A stretch of 64,000 bases of DNA from NCBI RefSeq assembly GCF_018613065.1, contig NZ_JAGGQW010000034.1, forward strand, positions 1-64,000, given 5' to 3'. Below the pieces are notes generated by a model that saw only the letters and a list, made by a program, of their open reading frames with translations, made no database searches and had not been told where the DNA came from. Shown piece after piece: positions 26,555-36,561 of this stretch. This DNA comes from Bacillus sp. ISL-7. Its GTDB lineage: Bacteria; Bacillota; Bacilli; Bacillales_B; DSM-18226. A program made the translations under genes and the position numbers. Positions within the stretch are counted from its first letter, which is position 1; the number at the start of each line of letters is the position of its first letter.

Positions 26555-28189
26555 ATGGAGATTTTAAATCTCTCTTTACCAGCAACAAATCGGTTTGCTT
26601 CGAATTATTTGGAACAGTCTACTGAAATCGAGCCTTTTTTTCATTACAGGTATAATGAATTAACCGATGATGCCAAAAGGGTTTCAGAATTAAGTAACCG
26701 GTCATTTCCTCGCATAGAGGTTGCTGAACACATTGAGAGCTTTATGAAGCAGTTTCCATCGTCTGAAGCTGTTATCAAGTCAATTGATAAACTTAAAACA
26801 AATAATAGCCTCGTAGTTATTGGTGGTCAGCAGGCAGGGATCCTTACAGGGCCGCTTTATTCAATACATAAAGTCATTTCAATTATTAAATTAGCAGAGC
26901 AAAAGGAAGAGCAGCTTGGAGTACCAGTCGTTCCAGTATTTTGGATTGCAGGCGAAGATCATGATTTCCAAGAAGTTAATCATGTGTTTGTGCCAGTTAA
27001 TCGAAAGGTAGATAAATGGACCTATCCGGAGAGAGTAGTTAATAAGAAAATGGTCACCGATATTCAGTTAAACAAAGAAAGCTGTCTATCATGGGTTAAT
27101 AATCTAATTGAGAATTTCGGTGAGACAGAGCATACGAATACACTATTAGAATTTGCAAAAGAACAAATATCCATATCAACCACCTTTGTCGATTTCTTCG
27201 CAAATATTATTATGGAATTGTTCAAGGATTATGGGTTATTAATTGTTGATTCAGGTAACAAAGAGTTTCGGTTGCTGCAGAAAGAATTTTTAAAAAGTCA
27301 AATTCTTCACCATGAAGAGATAACAAACAAATTATTGGAACAACAAAGGGAAATTGGAATAAAGGGTTTTCCGATTACGATTGATGCAAGTGAAGAAAAT
27401 GCCAACCTATTCTACTATGATCAGAAAATGAGTGAACGGATTCTACTTGAGTACGATCGAGGAAATGATCGGTTTGTGGGGAAAAATGGGACCTTGGCAT
27501 TTACGAGAGAACAATTAGTGGTGCTAGCCGAGGAGAATCCGGCAAATTTAAGCAATAATGTGGTGACGCGTCCGTTAATGCAGGAATGGCTCTTTCCAAC
27601 TGTTGCTTTCATTGCAGGGCCAGGTGAAATATCATACTGGGCAGAACTCAAACTAGTTTTTGAGCATTTTGATATGAAGATGCCGCCGATCGTTCCACGT
27701 TTGAATATTACCATCCTTGATCGATCGGTGGAAACAGATGTTGCAGAATTGCATCTAAATTTAGCAGAAGTTTTGAGCATTGGAACGGACAAAGGAAGAC
27801 ACCAATTTCTAGAAGCAATAAAAGACAAAGAAGTAGAGTCACTTTTTTCAATTACTAAAGACCAATTAGTAAAGCAATATAGACAAATTGAAGCAAAAAC
27901 AGCTCAGTTAGACCGCGGCCTCCTACCATTATTTAAGAAAAACGAAGGTTACTTATTAAAAGAAATCGATTTTTTGGAAAAGAAACTTGATGAAGCAGTA
28001 AGATTAAAGCACGATAATATGATCAAAAAATATGCGCGTGTCGATCTAGCTTTAAGACCTGATGGTTTTCCGCAAGAGAGGGTTTGGAATGTATTTTATT
28101 ATCTAAATCAATATGGATTGAATTTTATTAATGACTTAATGACAGGAAGATTCGAATTTGATGGAAGGCACAAGGTCATGAAAATATAG
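26555..28189 (+). CDS. bshC: Bacillithiol biosynthesis cysteine-adding enzyme BshC
   Basis: Final step of bacillithiol synthesis: adds cysteine to GlcN-malate. The 544-residue protein has a Rossmann-like core; family marks are VIGGQQAGILTGPLYSIHK, FWIAGEDHDFQEVNHV and FIAGPGEISYWAELK, then a C-terminal coiled coil (about 450-505). Directly upstream of mraZ as in B. subtilis (yllA). AAGGAAG precedes the ATG. Confidence 0.94.
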   Translation: MEILNLSLPATNRFASNYLEQSTEIEPFFHYRYNELTDDAKRVSELSNRSFPRIEVAEHIESFMKQFPSSEAVIKSIDKLKTNNSLVVIGGQQAGILTGPLYSIHKVISIIKLAEQKEEQLGVPVVPVFWIAGEDHDFQEVNHVFVPVNRKVDKWTYPERVVNKKMVTDIQLNKESCLSWVNNLIENFGETEHTNTLLEFAKEQISISTTFVDFFANIIMELFKDYGLLIVDSGNKEFRLLQKEFLKSQILHHEEITNKLLEQQREIGIKGFPITIDASEENANLFYYDQKMSERILLEYDRGNDRFVGKNGTLAFTREQLVVLAEENPANLSNNVVTRPLMQEWLFPTVAFIAGPGEISYWAELKLVFEHFDMKMPPIVPRLNITILDRSVETDVAELHLNLAEVLSIGTDKGRHQFLEAIKDKEVESLFSITKDQLVKQYRQIEAKTAQLDRGLLPLFKKNEGYLLKEIDFLEKKLDEAVRLKHDNMIKKYARVDLALRPDGFPQERVWNVFYYLNQYGLNFINDLMTGRFEFDGRHKVMKI

Positions 28190-28228
28190 AAAAACTTCAC
28201 TTACATTGTGGAGTTTTTCTTTTTTTTG
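28190..28228 (+). terminator. Terminator after bshC
   Basis: AAAAACTTCAC / GTGGAGTTTTT stem (one G-U) with a 7-nt loop and long T-run. Separates bshC from the dcw cluster. Confidence 0.88.
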
Positions 28229-28287
28229 TAAAAAAATAACATAATGAAACAGGATTATTAAGAATTAAAGAGAATAGTTAAAAATAG

Positions 28288-28317
28288 GTGGTGGAAAGTG
28301 GGGGAATGTGGTACATT
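28288..28317 (+). promoter_or_regulatory. Three 10-bp-spaced GTGG repeats: probable MraZ operator
   Basis: GTGG occurs at 28288, 28298 and 28308, exactly one helical turn apart. MraZ proteins bind tandem TGGG/GTGG-type direct repeats of this period upstream of their own gene, so this is the likely autoregulatory site. A fourth GTGGGGG at 28329 overlaps the mraZ ribosome site. Confidence 0.75.
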
Positions 28318-28343
28318 TTTAATAGAAAGTGGGGGTCATGGGT

Positions 28344-28775
28344 ATGTTCATGGGTGAATACCATCACAGCATTGATAATAAAGGCCGCATGATTGTGCCC
28401 TCCAAATTCCGTGATGAGCTTGGTGAAATGTTCATTATCACACGTGGATTGGATCAATGTTTATTTGGTTACCCCATATCAGAGTGGGAGCTTATTGAAG
28501 AAAAGTTAAAAGGCTTACCTCTGACAAAAAAAGATGCCCGTGCTTTTACTCGCTTCTTCTTTTCTGGAGCAACAGAGAGTGAACTTGATAAGCAAGGAAG
28601 AATTAATATCCCAGCACCACTATTGCAATATGCAAAGCTAGAAAAAGAATGTGTAATTTTGGGTGTTTCCAATCGAATTGAAATTTGGAGCAAACAGATT
28701 TGGGAAGACTATTTTTCACAGTCTGAAGAATCTTTTGCGGAAATTGCAGAAAATATGATTGGCTTTGATATATAA
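28344..28775 (+). CDS. mraZ: Transcriptional regulator MraZ
   Basis: AbrB-like DNA-binding protein (143 residues, two tandem MraZ repeats) that controls the dcw operon. [19 protein letters not shown] and the second repeat [17 protein letters not shown] hold the DxxGR motifs. I use ATG 28344, matching the family length of 143; GTGGGGGT lies upstream, and in-frame GTG/ATG codons at 28329/28338 fall in or next to it. First gene of the dcw cluster. Confidence 0.95.
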   Translation: MFMGEYHHSIDNKGRMIVPSKFRDELGEMFIITRGLDQCLFGYPISEWELIEEKLKGLPLTKKDARAFTRFFFSGATESELDKQGRINIPAPLLQYAKLEKECVILGVSNRIEIWSKQIWEDYFSQSEESFAEIAENMIGFDI

Positions 28776-28838
28776 TGGATAAATTATGTTAATATATTTT
28801 CTGTTATATATCGTTCGATTGGAAAAGGTGGTTACTAC

Positions 28839-29771
28839 ATGTTTGAACATACAACTGTGTTGTTAAAGGAAGCTGTTGATGGATTAAATATTAAGTCAGA
28901 TGGTATTTATGTTGATTGTACTTTGGGTGGGGCGGGACACAGTTCCTTGATTCTTTCGAAACTCGGAGCCCGAGGTAAACTATTTGCATTTGACCAGGAT
29001 GAAACAGCTATTGCACATGCTAAAGAGAAGTTGGCACAATATGGAGACAGATTAGAGATAATAAAAAGCAATTTCTTATATTTAAAAGAAGAGCTTAATG
29101 ATCGAGGAATTGCTAAAGTTGACGGAGTCCTATACGATCTTGGGGTATCCTCACCACAATTGGATACACCAGAAAGAGGTTTTAGCTATCATCATGATGC
29201 ACCACTCGATATGAGGATGGATAATGATGCTGATGTTTCTGCCTATGATGTGATTAATCATTGGGCATATGAAGACTTAGTTCGCATCTTTTTTCGCTAT
29301 GGCGAAGAAAAATTCTCTAAACAAATAGCACGTAAAATTGAAGCGGCAAGACTTGCAAAACCAATTGAAACAACGGCAGAATTAGTTGAATTGATTAAGG
29401 ATGCTATTCCAGCACCTGCTAGAAGAAAAGGTGGACATCCTGCCAAGCGAGTTTTTCAAGCAGTAAGAATTGCTGTAAATGATGAATTAGCTGTGTTTGA
29501 AAAATCGATAAATCAAGCAATTGACTTATTAAACCCAGAGGGAAGAATAAGTGTTATTACCTTTCATTCTCTAGAGGACAGGATTTGCAAGGCAGCCCTT
29601 AAGAAAGCAAGTGAAACCCCTAATTTACCTCCAGGTTTACCAATCATTCCAGATGAGTATAAACCGATCTTAAAGCTAATCTCACGGAAACCAATTCTTC
29701 CATCTGAAGAAGAATTAGAACAAAACAATCGTGCCCGATCTGCAAAGCTCCGTATTGCAGAAAAATTATAA
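28839..29771 (+). CDS. rsmH: 16S rRNA (cytosine1402-N4)-methyltransferase RsmH
   Basis: SAM-dependent N4 methylation of C1402 in 16S rRNA. The 310-residue protein shows [13 protein letters not shown], the SAM loop [35 protein letters not shown], and [12 protein letters not shown] near the C-terminus. Also known as mraW/ylxA. AAAAGGTGG precedes the ATG. It sits between mraZ and ftsL as in nearly all dcw clusters. Confidence 0.96.
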   Translation: MFEHTTVLLKEAVDGLNIKSDGIYVDCTLGGAGHSSLILSKLGARGKLFAFDQDETAIAHAKEKLAQYGDRLEIIKSNFLYLKEELNDRGIAKVDGVLYDLGVSSPQLDTPERGFSYHHDAPLDMRMDNDADVSAYDVINHWAYEDLVRIFFRYGEEKFSKQIARKIEAARLAKPIETTAELVELIKDAIPAPARRKGGHPAKRVFQAVRIAVNDELAVFEKSINQAIDLLNPEGRISVITFHSLEDRICKAALKKASETPNLPPGLPIIPDEYKPILKLISRKPILPSEEELEQNNRARSAKLRIAEKL

Positions 29772-29830
29772 AAAATACCATCACCTAGGCAGTGGTGGTA
29801 GAAAATGAATAAAATCTGGAGGGGAAGCGT

Positions 29831-30184
29831 TTGAGTAATCTTGCCAGGAAGTATTTAGAGCAGCAACAAACAGAGCAGAAAGTCCAAAAAAAAGGTCAAG
29901 TAATTATCAAAAAATCCTGGCTTACACCAGGAGAAAAAATAATTGGATTAGCCTTTGCTGGATTTGTATGTTTTGGGGCGATTCACATTATTTCGAACCA
30001 ATCTAAAATTTACGATGTAAATAAGGACATCCAGGTTATAGAAGCAAAGGTGTCCGAACAACAGAAGGTAAATAGTGATTTACAGGTTCAGGTAAGCGAA
30101 TTAAGTGCATATGATCGAATTTATCAAAAGGCTAAGGAAATGGGCCTTATTAAAAATGAAAATAATGTCAAGGTAGTGCATTAA
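29831..30184 (+). CDS. ftsL: Cell division protein FtsL
   Basis: A bitopic membrane protein of 117 residues: cytoplasmic N-terminus rich in Gln/Lys, one helix (IIGLAFAGFVCFGAIHII), and an outer coiled coil (about 60-110) with a heptad pattern that pairs with DivIC. TTG start with GGAGGGG upstream. pbpB begins 1 bp after its stop, so the two are coupled. In B. subtilis FtsL is unstable and rate-limiting for division. Confidence 0.93.
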   Translation: MSNLARKYLEQQQTEQKVQKKGQVIIKKSWLTPGEKIIGLAFAGFVCFGAIHIISNQSKIYDVNKDIQVIEAKVSEQQKVNSDLQVQVSELSAYDRIYQKAKEMGLIKNENNVKVVH

Positions 30185-30185
30185 A

Positions 30186-32426
30186 ATGAACAAGAAACAA
30201 CCATATATCAATGCAGGAGCAGCCATTTTATTTGGATTATTTGGCTTGCTCTTTTTTGTATTACTCTTCAGGTATTTTTCGATTCAAATCTCTGGAGAAG
30301 TAGACGGGCAGCCTCTTGCTGCGAAAGCTCAAGAGAAATATAGCAGGGAAGGGAATTTGGCGGCCTTAAGGGGCGATATCTTTGATCGGAATGGCGGGGT
30401 AATTGCAGAAGACACCAATGCATATACCTTGATTGCTATTTTAGATAAGAAGATGACGACAAATCCCAAAAAGCCACAACACGTAAAAAATCTAGACAAA
30501 ACAGCAAAAGAATTAGCAAAGTACTTGGAAATGGATCAATCAGAAATTTATAGTATATTATCCAAAGGGAAAGAAAATAAGAAATTCCAGGTTGAGTTTG
30601 GCAAGGCGGGCAGAGATATTACTCACCAAACAAAGAAAAAGATTGAAGAACTTAAGCTTCCAGGAATTACATTTATTCGGGATTCGAAACGCTTTTATCC
30701 AAACGGAGTTTTTGCTTCACATTTAGTTGGGTATGCAGACCGGATTGAGCAAAAGGATAAAACGATTAAATCAATTGGGAAAATGGGAATCGAGAAAATT
30801 CTAAATGATGAATTAACAGGAAAAAATGGTAAATTAAATTTTGAGAGTGATTTGTGGGGCTATATACTTCCGGACGAGAAGGAAAAAATTACTCCTGCTC
30901 AAAATGGGAATGATGTCTATTTGACCATTGACCAAAAAATTCAAACCTTTTTAGAAGATGCTATGAACAAGGTAGATAAGGAATATAAACCTCAAAAAAT
31001 TATTGCGATTGTAGCCGATCCGAAAACAGGAGAAATATTAGCGATGGGGCAACGGCCGTCCTTCCATCCAATAACAAAAGAAGGAATTGATAAAGGCTGG
31101 CATAATGAAGCTATTGAAACCTCATTTGAACCTGGATCGACAATGAAAATATTTACACTTGCAGCAGCGGTGCAAGAAAAGGTTTTTAATCCGAATGAAA
31201 CCTATCAATCTGGTTCCTATCAAGTTACCAAAAAGGATAAAGCAATTCATGACCATAATTACTCCGGCTGGGGAACCATCACCTATCTTGAGGGTGTTCA
31301 ACGTTCATCAAACGTTGCATTTGCGAAGATTGCGAAGGAGAAGTTGGGTTTTGAAAAGTTTAGAGAATATTTAACAAAATTTGGTTTTGATAAACCTACG
31401 GGCATTGATCTTCCTGATGAAACCTCAGGAAAGATTCAGTTTACTTATCCAATTGAAAAAATTACTACTGCATACGGACAGGGAACGGCAATTACACCTA
31501 TTCAACAAATTCAAGCGGCAACAGCGATAGCTAATGACGGGAAAATGATAAAGCCGCATGTTGTCAAAAAAATTGTCAATCATGACACGGGAGAAACGAT
31601 TAAATCAACCACTCCTGAGGTCGTTTCAACTCCTATATCAAAAGAGACTGCCAAACAGGTTCGTGATATCCTTGAAACCGTTGTTACTTCACCTAAAGGA
31701 ACGGGTGGCCGTTACAAAATTGATGGCTACAGTGTCGCTGGTAAAACGGGGACAGCTAATATCCCAGGACCGAACGGAAGATATTTACAAGGGGCAGATA
31801 ACTATATGTTTTCGTTTCTAGGCATGGCCCCTAAGGATGATCCCAAGTTGATTGTATATGTTGCTGTTCAGCAGCCTGATCTTGATGGAACCGGCTTAGG
31901 TGCCCTTCCTGTCTCGGATATTTTTAATCCTGTCATGAAAAACAGCTTGCAATATTTAAATATCCAACCTTCTAAGAGTCAAAAAGCACAATTAAATAAA
32001 CTATCAGATTTTATTGGGAAGTCGGTCGAGGCAACAGAAAAAGAACTAAAGGCAAAAGACATTGAAACCGTTGTAATAGGCAACGGAACAAAAGTTGTCA
32101 GACAACTACCAGAGTCAGGTACGACTGTTTTAGAGGGGGAAAAGGTAATCATCCAAACAAATGGAGATAAACTGGCCCCAGATATGACAGGCTGGTCACT
32201 TAGAGATGTAATGAAAGTAGCCAATATTGCTGGCTTAAAACTGAATTCAAAGGGACAAGGCTATGTAACTCAGCAAAATATCAAACCAAAAACGATTATG
32301 CGAAACGGTGATTTCTTAATAGTTGATTTAAAAACGCCTGAAGAACAGTGGACTCATGAAAATCAGGCTAATTCAAATGGTCAAGACCAATCAGAAGAAA
32401 CCATTGAAGACAAAGTCCAAGATTAA
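30186..32426 (+). CDS. pbpB: Penicillin-binding protein 2B (division transpeptidase)
   Basis: Class B PBP (746 residues) that crosslinks septal peptidoglycan. N-terminal helix, dimerisation domain from about residue 55, transpeptidase domain with EPGSTMK (Ser318), SSN (RSSNVA) and KTGT (GKTGTAN), then two C-terminal PASTA domains (about 595-715). The tail is Asn/Gln/Glu-rich. Placed after ftsL as in B. subtilis. A weak terminator follows. Confidence 0.96.
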   Translation: MNKKQPYINAGAAILFGLFGLLFFVLLFRYFSIQISGEVDGQPLAAKAQEKYSREGNLAALRGDIFDRNGGVIAEDTNAYTLIAILDKKMTTNPKKPQHVKNLDKTAKELAKYLEMDQSEIYSILSKGKENKKFQVEFGKAGRDITHQTKKKIEELKLPGITFIRDSKRFYPNGVFASHLVGYADRIEQKDKTIKSIGKMGIEKILNDELTGKNGKLNFESDLWGYILPDEKEKITPAQNGNDVYLTIDQKIQTFLEDAMNKVDKEYKPQKIIAIVADPKTGEILAMGQRPSFHPITKEGIDKGWHNEAIETSFEPGSTMKIFTLAAAVQEKVFNPNETYQSGSYQVTKKDKAIHDHNYSGWGTITYLEGVQRSSNVAFAKIAKEKLGFEKFREYLTKFGFDKPTGIDLPDETSGKIQFTYPIEKITTAYGQGTAITPIQQIQAATAIANDGKMIKPHVVKKIVNHDTGETIKSTTPEVVSTPISKETAKQVRDILETVVTSPKGTGGRYKIDGYSVAGKTGTANIPGPNGRYLQGADNYMFSFLGMAPKDDPKLIVYVAVQQPDLDGTGLGALPVSDIFNPVMKNSLQYLNIQPSKSQKAQLNKLSDFIGKSVEATEKELKAKDIETVVIGNGTKVVRQLPESGTTVLEGEKVIIQTNGDKLAPDMTGWSLRDVMKVANIAGLKLNSKGQGYVTQQNIKPKTIMRNGDFLIVDLKTPEEQWTHENQANSNGQDQSEETIEDKVQD

Positions 32427-32431
32427 ACGTT

Positions 32432-32464
32432 AATCCCGCTTACTAGAGCGGGATTTTCTCTTAT
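32432..32464 (+). terminator. Probable terminator after pbpB
   Basis: AATCCCGCT / AGCGGGATT, a 9-bp perfect stem with a 6-nt loop; the following tract (TTTCTCTTATTT) is interrupted, so read-through into spoVD is likely. Confidence 0.7.
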
Positions 32465-32482
32465 TTAGTAACGTTAGTCGGC

Positions 32483-32513
32483 GTTCTAATAAAAAAAGTA
32501 CAAGCATATAAAT
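32483..32513 (+). promoter_or_regulatory. Possible sigma-E promoter for spoVD
   Basis: CATATAAAT (from 32505) resembles the sigma-E -10 box, with GTTCTAAT 14 bp upstream as a partial -35. B. subtilis spoVD has its own sporulation promoter here. The match is partial. Confidence 0.3.
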
Positions 32514-32544
32514 AAACGATAGAAAAAGGAGGGTCGTTCAAAAT

Positions 32545-34464
32545 ATGCGAGTTTCAAATGTAACTGTCCGTAAACGATTAATGATAGCTCTATTCGTTGG
32601 TATTCTAACCTTCTTAATTATTGATGTGCGGCTTGGATATGTTCAATTTGTTTTGGGTGATTGGTTGACTGCAGGAGCAAAAGACTCTTGGAGCCGTAAT
32701 ATCCCTTTCGAACCTGAACGAGGAGAAATTGTAGACCGTAATGGGGTGCCGTTGGCAACGAATATAAGTACCCCCACTGTTTGGGTAGTCCCAAGACAAA
32801 TAAAGGACCCAGCAACAACCGCGGAAAAGCTGGCCTCCGTTTTAAATATGTCAAAAGAAAAGGCATACCGGGATATCACCTTAAAGGAGAGAATTGTTCG
32901 TATAAAGGAAGGCAGAAAAATTTCTCATGAAAAGGCTAAGGAAATCAGATCCCTGGGTCTTGAAGGGGTCTATATTGGGGAAGACTCCAAGCGTCATTAT
33001 CCCATGGGGAGTTATCTCTCACATGTACTTGGGTTTGCAGGAGTGGACAACCAGGGGTTGATGGGACTAGAGCAATATTATGATAAAGAGCTAAGTGGTG
33101 AACGGGGCTCAGTTAAGTTCTATGCGAATGCTAAAGGTGAAAGAATGAACGATATGGCAGATGATTATGAGCAGCCGATCAACGGTCTCGATTTGAAGCT
33201 GACAATCGATTCAAAGATACAAACCATTGTCGAAAGAGAACTAGATATTGCTGAGGCAAAATACAATCCAGATGGTATTATCGCCATTGCTATGAACCCA
33301 AATAGTGGTGAAATTCTAGCGATGTCCAGCAGACCAACTTTTGATCCTGCTAATTTCCGGAATGTACCCCAAGAGGTCTATAATCGGAACCTGCCAGTTT
33401 GGTCAACCTATGAACCTGGCTCAACTTTTAAAATTATTACCCTTGCTGCAGCATTGAATGAAGGAAAAGTTAACTTGGAAAAGGAACATTTCCATGATTC
33501 TGGGTCGGTTCAAGTAGCAGGTGCAAGGTTAAAATGCTGGAAACGGGGCGGGCATGGTGATCAAACATTTTTAGAGGTTGTTGAAAACTCGTGTAACCCT
33601 GGATTTGTTGAATTAGGTGAACGACTAGGAAAAGAAAAGCTTTTTAAATATGTTAAGGATTTTGGATTTGGACAGAAAACTGGAATTGATTTACAAGGTG
33701 AAGGAACAGGGATTTTATTTAATTTGAACCGAGTAGGTCCTGTTGAACAGGCAACAACTGCTTTTGGACAAGGAGTATCTGTAACACCGATCCAGCAGGT
33801 AACCGCAGTGTCAGCAGCGGTCAATGGCGGAATATTATACAAGCCGTTCATTGCGAAAGAGTTAATTGATCCTGTAACCAAAGAGATTGTAATGAGGAAT
33901 TCTCCTGTTGAAAAAAGAAGAGTAATTTCCGAGAAGACTTCAAAGGAAATCCGCCATGCACTTGAAAGTGTAGTGGCCCAAGGGACAGGTGGCAGGGCAT
34001 TTGTTGATGGCTATCGTGTGGGTGGAAAAACAGGGACTGCGCAAAAAGCACAAAACGGCAGATACTTAGAAAATAACTTTATTGTTTCTTTTATGGGCTT
34101 TGCCCCTGCTGATGACCCACAGATTGTCGTTTATGTTGCTGTTGATAACCCAAAAGGAGTTACGGCATTTGGGGGAACCATTACGGCTCCAATTGTAGGT
34201 AATATTATGAAGGATAGTATGAAAGCAATGGGGGTTGAGCCGAGAAAGGATCAAATTGAAAAAGAACTAAAATGGCCAGATACTCCTTTAATAAAACTTC
34301 CTGATTTTACCGGTTTAACAAAAATGGAGTTAATGGATCAGCTTATTAACTTAAAGGTAGATGCCAGCGGGGAGGGAGATGAGGTTATTAGGCAATCTCC
34401 TGTAGCCGGAACCAAAGTGAAGGAAGGGTCAAAAATTAGGCTTTATTTTGGTAAAGAAGAATAA
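32545..34464 (+). CDS. spoVD: Stage V sporulation protein D (SpoVD), cortex transpeptidase
   Basis: A sporulation-specific class B PBP (639 residues) that with SpoVE builds the spore cortex from the mother-cell side of the outer forespore membrane. N-terminal helix, dimerisation domain, transpeptidase motifs YEPGSTFK (Ser293), SCN (VENSCNPGF) and KTGT, and one C-terminal PASTA domain (about 580-638). AGGAGGG precedes the ATG. The SCN triad residue instead of SSN is usual for SpoVD. Confidence 0.95.
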   Translation: MRVSNVTVRKRLMIALFVGILTFLIIDVRLGYVQFVLGDWLTAGAKDSWSRNIPFEPERGEIVDRNGVPLATNISTPTVWVVPRQIKDPATTAEKLASVLNMSKEKAYRDITLKERIVRIKEGRKISHEKAKEIRSLGLEGVYIGEDSKRHYPMGSYLSHVLGFAGVDNQGLMGLEQYYDKELSGERGSVKFYANAKGERMNDMADDYEQPINGLDLKLTIDSKIQTIVERELDIAEAKYNPDGIIAIAMNPNSGEILAMSSRPTFDPANFRNVPQEVYNRNLPVWSTYEPGSTFKIITLAAALNEGKVNLEKEHFHDSGSVQVAGARLKCWKRGGHGDQTFLEVVENSCNPGFVELGERLGKEKLFKYVKDFGFGQKTGIDLQGEGTGILFNLNRVGPVEQATTAFGQGVSVTPIQQVTAVSAAVNGGILYKPFIAKELIDPVTKEIVMRNSPVEKRRVISEKTSKEIRHALESVVAQGTGGRAFVDGYRVGGKTGTAQKAQNGRYLENNFIVSFMGFAPADDPQIVVYVAVDNPKGVTAFGGTITAPIVGNIMKDSMKAMGVEPRKDQIEKELKWPDTPLIKLPDFTGLTKMELMDQLINLKVDASGEGDEVIRQSPVAGTKVKEGSKIRLYFGKEE

Positions 34465-34485
34465 CTCGAGTTGGATTTCTTATTG

Positions 34486-34523
34486 TTAGGGCGGTCGGAA
34501 TGTTTTCCGCCGCCTAATTTTTT
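34486..34523 (+). terminator. Terminator after spoVD
   Basis: TTAGGGCGG...CCGCCTAA with an inner GGAA/TTCC extension, followed by a T-run. Confidence 0.8.
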
Positions 34524-34653
34524 CTTTAAGCTTATATAACTAAATAGCAAAATAAAATATTTTAATGTAAAATAAGATGGAACTTTCGTTAAGAAGAATT
34601 TTGAGGTAAATACTGGTAATATGTATGTACGGTCATGAGAGGATTTGAGAGAA

Positions 34654-36114
34654 ATGAAGCTACAAAAGCTGCTTAAGAATTTGCATCTTTTAGTTCCTTT
34701 TAAAGGTGAAGATCTGGAAATTACATCGATCGAAAACGATAATCGGAAGGTGCAAAAAGGGAGCTTATTTATTTGTATTAAGGGTTATACAGTTGATGGT
34801 CATGATTTTGCAGAATCAGCTGTAAAAAACGGTGCAGCAGCCATACTTGCGGAACGTCCGTTATCACTTGGTGTGCCTGTTATTCTTGTAAAAGATACAA
34901 CAAGAGCAATGGCTGTGTTAGCTGATACTCTTTATGGGCAGCCAACTAAAAAGCTGCATTTAATTGGGATCACAGGAACAAACGGAAAAACAACCACCAG
35001 TCATTTAATTGAAAAAATAATGGTAGATGCTGGTCAAAAGACCGGTTTGATTGGCACGATGTACACTAAAATTGCTGAAAAGACGATTGAAACCAAAAAC
35101 ACCACACCTGAAAGCTTGACACTTCAAAAAACCTTTCAGCAAATGGTTGAAGCAGGTGTAAATACGGCCGTAATGGAGGTTTCTTCGCATGCCTTAGACC
35201 TTGGCAGGGTCCATGGCTGCGATTATGATGTGGCTGTGTTTACAAATTTAACGCAGGACCACCTGGATTATCATAAGACAATGGATGAATATAAGCGTGC
35301 GAAGAGTTTATTATTTGCCCAGCTCGGTAATACATTTGATCATCATAAACCAAAATTTGCTGTTTTAAATGCAGACGACCCTGCCTCGGATATGTATAGC
35401 AGGTCAACTGCCGCACATGTAATTACATACGGAATCGACAACAAGGCAGATATTCAAGCGAAAAACATCCAAATGACTTCCGCTGGTACTCATTTCAATC
35501 TCTTTGTCGAAACGGAACAATTTCCGATCCAAATGCAATTAATTGGGAGATTCAGTGTTTATAATGTTTTAGCAAGTATTGCTGCCTCACTTGTGTCCGG
35601 GGTCGAAATTAATGAAATTATCAAATCCATTGAAAGTGTAGAGGGTGTATCAGGAAGGTTTGAACTTGTAAATGCAGGACAAGATTTCACGGTTATTGTT
35701 GACTATGCCCATACACCTGACAGCCTTGAAAATGTATTAAAGACGGTTCAGCATTTTGCAAAAAAAAGAATCTTCGTCATCGTAGGCTGCGGTGGGGATC
35801 GTGATCGTACGAAGCGGCCATTGATGGCTCAGATAGCCTGTCAATTGGCCACAGATCCTATCCTCACTTCAGATAACCCTAGAAGTGAAGACCCATTAGC
35901 AATATTGAAGGAAATGGAATCGGGGGTTGAGGGTGAAAAATATAAGATCATACCTGACCGTAAAGAAGCGATTCATACAGCAATACAACAGGCAACAACA
36001 GGAGATGTGATCTTAATAGCCGGTAAGGGCCATGAAACATATCAAATTATTGGCAATGTCGTTCACGATTTTGATGACAGGTTGGTAGCACGGGAAGCGA
36101 TTGAGGGGAGATAG
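34654..36114 (+). CDS. murE: UDP-MurNAc-tripeptide synthetase MurE (meso-DAP adding)
   Basis: Adds meso-diaminopimelate to UDP-MurNAc-L-Ala-D-Glu. 486 residues: N-terminal UDP-binding domain, central ATPase with [17 protein letters not shown], and C-terminal domain with the DNPR motif (SDNPRSEDP) that selects meso-DAP. ATG 34654 is chosen with AGAGG upstream and matches family N-termini; the TTG at 34645 is too close to that site. The next ORF begins 2 bp after the stop. Confidence 0.96.
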   Translation: MKLQKLLKNLHLLVPFKGEDLEITSIENDNRKVQKGSLFICIKGYTVDGHDFAESAVKNGAAAILAERPLSLGVPVILVKDTTRAMAVLADTLYGQPTKKLHLIGITGTNGKTTTSHLIEKIMVDAGQKTGLIGTMYTKIAEKTIETKNTTPESLTLQKTFQQMVEAGVNTAVMEVSSHALDLGRVHGCDYDVAVFTNLTQDHLDYHKTMDEYKRAKSLLFAQLGNTFDHHKPKFAVLNADDPASDMYSRSTAAHVITYGIDNKADIQAKNIQMTSAGTHFNLFVETEQFPIQMQLIGRFSVYNVLASIAASLVSGVEINEIIKSIESVEGVSGRFELVNAGQDFTVIVDYAHTPDSLENVLKTVQHFAKKRIFVIVGCGGDRDRTKRPLMAQIACQLATDPILTSDNPRSEDPLAILKEMESGVEGEKYKIIPDRKEAIHTAIQQATTGDVILIAGKGHETYQIIGNVVHDFDDRLVAREAIEGR

Positions 36115-36116
36115 CT

Positions 36117-36560
36117 ATGTATTTAGCTTTGAAAGACTTGGGAGGTCTATTTGATTCTAGCCGTGGAATCCAAGACGATTTTTTGTTTGCTTCGGTTAGC
36201 GACCAAGCAAAAGAACCGCAGCCAAAAGGATTATTTGTGTCATATAACGGAATGAATGGTGAACTTTCAGAAGCGATTGCAAATGGAGCAATCGCAGCTA
36301 TTTGGAATCAAGAATACGATCTTCCAAGGTATACTCCGAACCATTTTCCAGTATTTTTTACAAACGATCCTGCTGATGCAATTGTAACAATTTTAAATAG
36401 ATATATTGAAAAATTAAATGGAGAAACAGACAAAATTATGGCGATAACTAACTTTAAATTTTCAAATAAAAAACTTCTTAATAAAAATAACGAAACATAT
36501 GATATATCTGTGTTATTAAACGAGATAATTAATAAAAACAAACCTGAAAGGAGGGAATAA
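36117..36560 (+). CDS. MurF-like N-terminal domain protein (truncated Mur ligase)
   Basis: A 147-residue ORF in the ancestral murF slot between murE and mraY. Residues about 20-110 resemble the substrate-binding domain of Mur ligases ([28 protein letters not shown] parallels the MurE segment around [17 protein letters not shown]). After DKIMAITN, where the ATP-binding GTNGKTTT should start, the sequence degenerates into an Asn/Lys-rich tail, and the central and C-terminal domains are missing. It cannot be a ligase. GAGGGG precedes the ATG and the frame is intact, so it may be translated; it could equally be a decaying gene. Confidence 0.6.
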   Translation: MYLALKDLGGLFDSSRGIQDDFLFASVSDQAKEPQPKGLFVSYNGMNGELSEAIANGAIAAIWNQEYDLPRYTPNHFPVFFTNDPADAIVTILNRYIEKLNGETDKIMAITNFKFSNKKLLNKNNETYDISVLLNEIINKNKPERRE

Positions 36561-36561
36561 A

